DNA from: an uncultured Rhodospirillaceae bacterium
GTDB lineage: Bacteria > Pseudomonadota > Alphaproteobacteria > RF32 > CAG-239
Assembly (NCBI GenBank): GCA_900313185.1
Contig: OMQI01000158.1
Span: 1 to 7,913 of the forward strand
Direction: 5' to 3'
Length of the DNA: 7,913 nt
Within the stretch, counting starts at the first letter, position 1. Each line of letters starts with the position of its first letter. The notes under the pieces are model-generated. The model searched no databases. It was not told the DNA's origin and saw only the letters and a program-made list of their open reading frames with translations. Positions 7,651-7,913 of this stretch are shown here, piece after piece. The position numbers were made by a program, and so were the translations under genes.

Positions 7651-7659
7651 TCCTTTTTT
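7651..7659 (-). promoter_or_regulatory. Ribosome-binding site deciding the fabF start
   Basis: Read on the minus strand, this is AAAAAAGGA. It abuts the ATG at 7650 directly, leaving no spacer, but lies six bases before the in-frame ATG at 7644. The normal spacing favours the downstream start. Confidence 0.7.
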
Positions 7660-7662
7660 AAT

Positions 7663-7696
7663 AAAAAAACTCGCCGTTATGATTTCAAGCGAGTTT
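7663..7696 (-). terminator. Intrinsic terminator or attenuator between acpP and fabF
   Basis: On the minus strand the arms AAACTCGC (7696-7689) and GCGAGTTT (7674-7667) form a perfect 8-base stem with a 14-base loop, and the T-tract continues to seven T. It begins 21 bases after the acpP stop and ends just before the fabF ribosome-binding site. It probably ends most acpP transcripts, leaving fabF and mltG to readthrough or to a promoter of their own. The long loop makes it weaker than the rpoD/mltG terminator. Confidence 0.82.
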
Positions 7697-7717
7697 AATT
7701 AAATAAAGCCTCACGAC

Positions 7718-7913
7718 TTACGCATTTTTAGAAAGATAATCAATTGCATCTTTCACAGTCAAGATTTTTTCAGCAGCTTTATCAGGGATTTCGCAACCGA
7801 ATTCTTCTTCAAAAGCCATAACCAACTCAACTGTATCCAAGCTGTCAGCGCCCAAGTCATCAATAAAGCTGGCGGTTTCAACAACTTTAGCCTCATCAAC
7901 ACCTAAGTGTTTA
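7718..7913 (-). CDS. acpP: Acyl carrier protein AcpP (5' end outside the window)
   Basis: AcpP carries fatty acyl intermediates on a phosphopantetheine arm and hands them to FabF and the other Fab enzymes. The 64 C-terminal residues are visible, reading KHLGVDEAKV to DYLSKNA. The attachment site is the Ser of GADSLD, encoded at 7841-7843 and followed by the acidic recognition helix TVELVMAFEEEFG. Compared with the usual 77-79 residues, about 14 N-terminal residues are missing because the gene runs off the right edge; nothing suggests it is broken. The EFGCEIPD segment, with a Cys, resembles Rhodospirillales ACPs as I remember them. A hairpin terminator follows the stop codon and fabF lies 73 bases downstream, the standard acpP-fabF order. 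Confidence 0.97.
   Translation of the reverse strand, partial: KHLGVDEAKVVETASFIDDLGADSLDTVELVMAFEEEFGCEIPDKAAEKILTVKDAIDYLSKNA

Noticed and set aside
7364..7702. Open frame of 112 codons on the plus strand over the fabF start and the terminator
   Set aside because: It crosses the fabF start, ribosome-binding site and terminator hairpin, and its protein resembles nothing known to me.
1..7913. A mobile element, defence system, CRISPR array or new gene cluster
   Set aside because: All confidently called genes are conserved housekeeping families in familiar order, gaps are short, and no transposase, integrase, spaced repeats or foreign-looking composition is seen.

Overview
This is a compact stretch of bacterial housekeeping chromosome, AT-rich, with Asn/Lys-rich proteins and the standard genetic code. 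The proteins look alphaproteobacterial. The MJ0042-type zinc-ribbon/DUF3426 protein, the YqeY-dnaG-rpoD order, the RpoD sequence and the AcpP sequence around DSL and EFGCEIPD all resemble that class. The low GC suggests a host-associated or gut lineage, such as the AT-rich uncultured Rhodospirillales-like groups. That placement is an inference from remembered sequences, not from a search.

Left half, plus strand (71-5324): a membrane-anchored zinc-ribbon protein, a GatB/YqeY-domain protein and DNA primase (dnaG) are packed with 15- and 6-base gaps and probably form one transcript. A 124-base gap follows, with a good -35 box and two adjacent palindromes, then the primary sigma factor gene rpoD. 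This is a version of the macromolecular synthesis operon (rpsU-dnaG-rpoD in E. coli), with YqeY in the position of rpsU. It links replication priming to transcription initiation.

Right half, minus strand (5381-7913, read leftwards): acpP (its 5' end lies beyond the window), then fabF, then mltG. This is the conserved end of the fatty acid synthesis cluster. AcpP carries the growing acyl chain, FabF elongates it, and MltG trims nascent peptidoglycan at the inner membrane. A hairpin plus T-tract lies between acpP and fabF and may set their expression ratio. fabF and mltG are only 17 bases apart and are probably cotranscribed.

rpoD and mltG converge on a symmetrical terminator at 5338-5371. I found no mobile element, CRISPR array, tRNA, rRNA or defence gene, and no sign of a new system. 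All intergenic gaps are under 130 bases. The points worth a second look are small: the palindromes in the rpoD leader, the acpP/fabF terminator, the acidic insert in RpoD, the complete zinc site in the primase, and a start-site correction for fabF.
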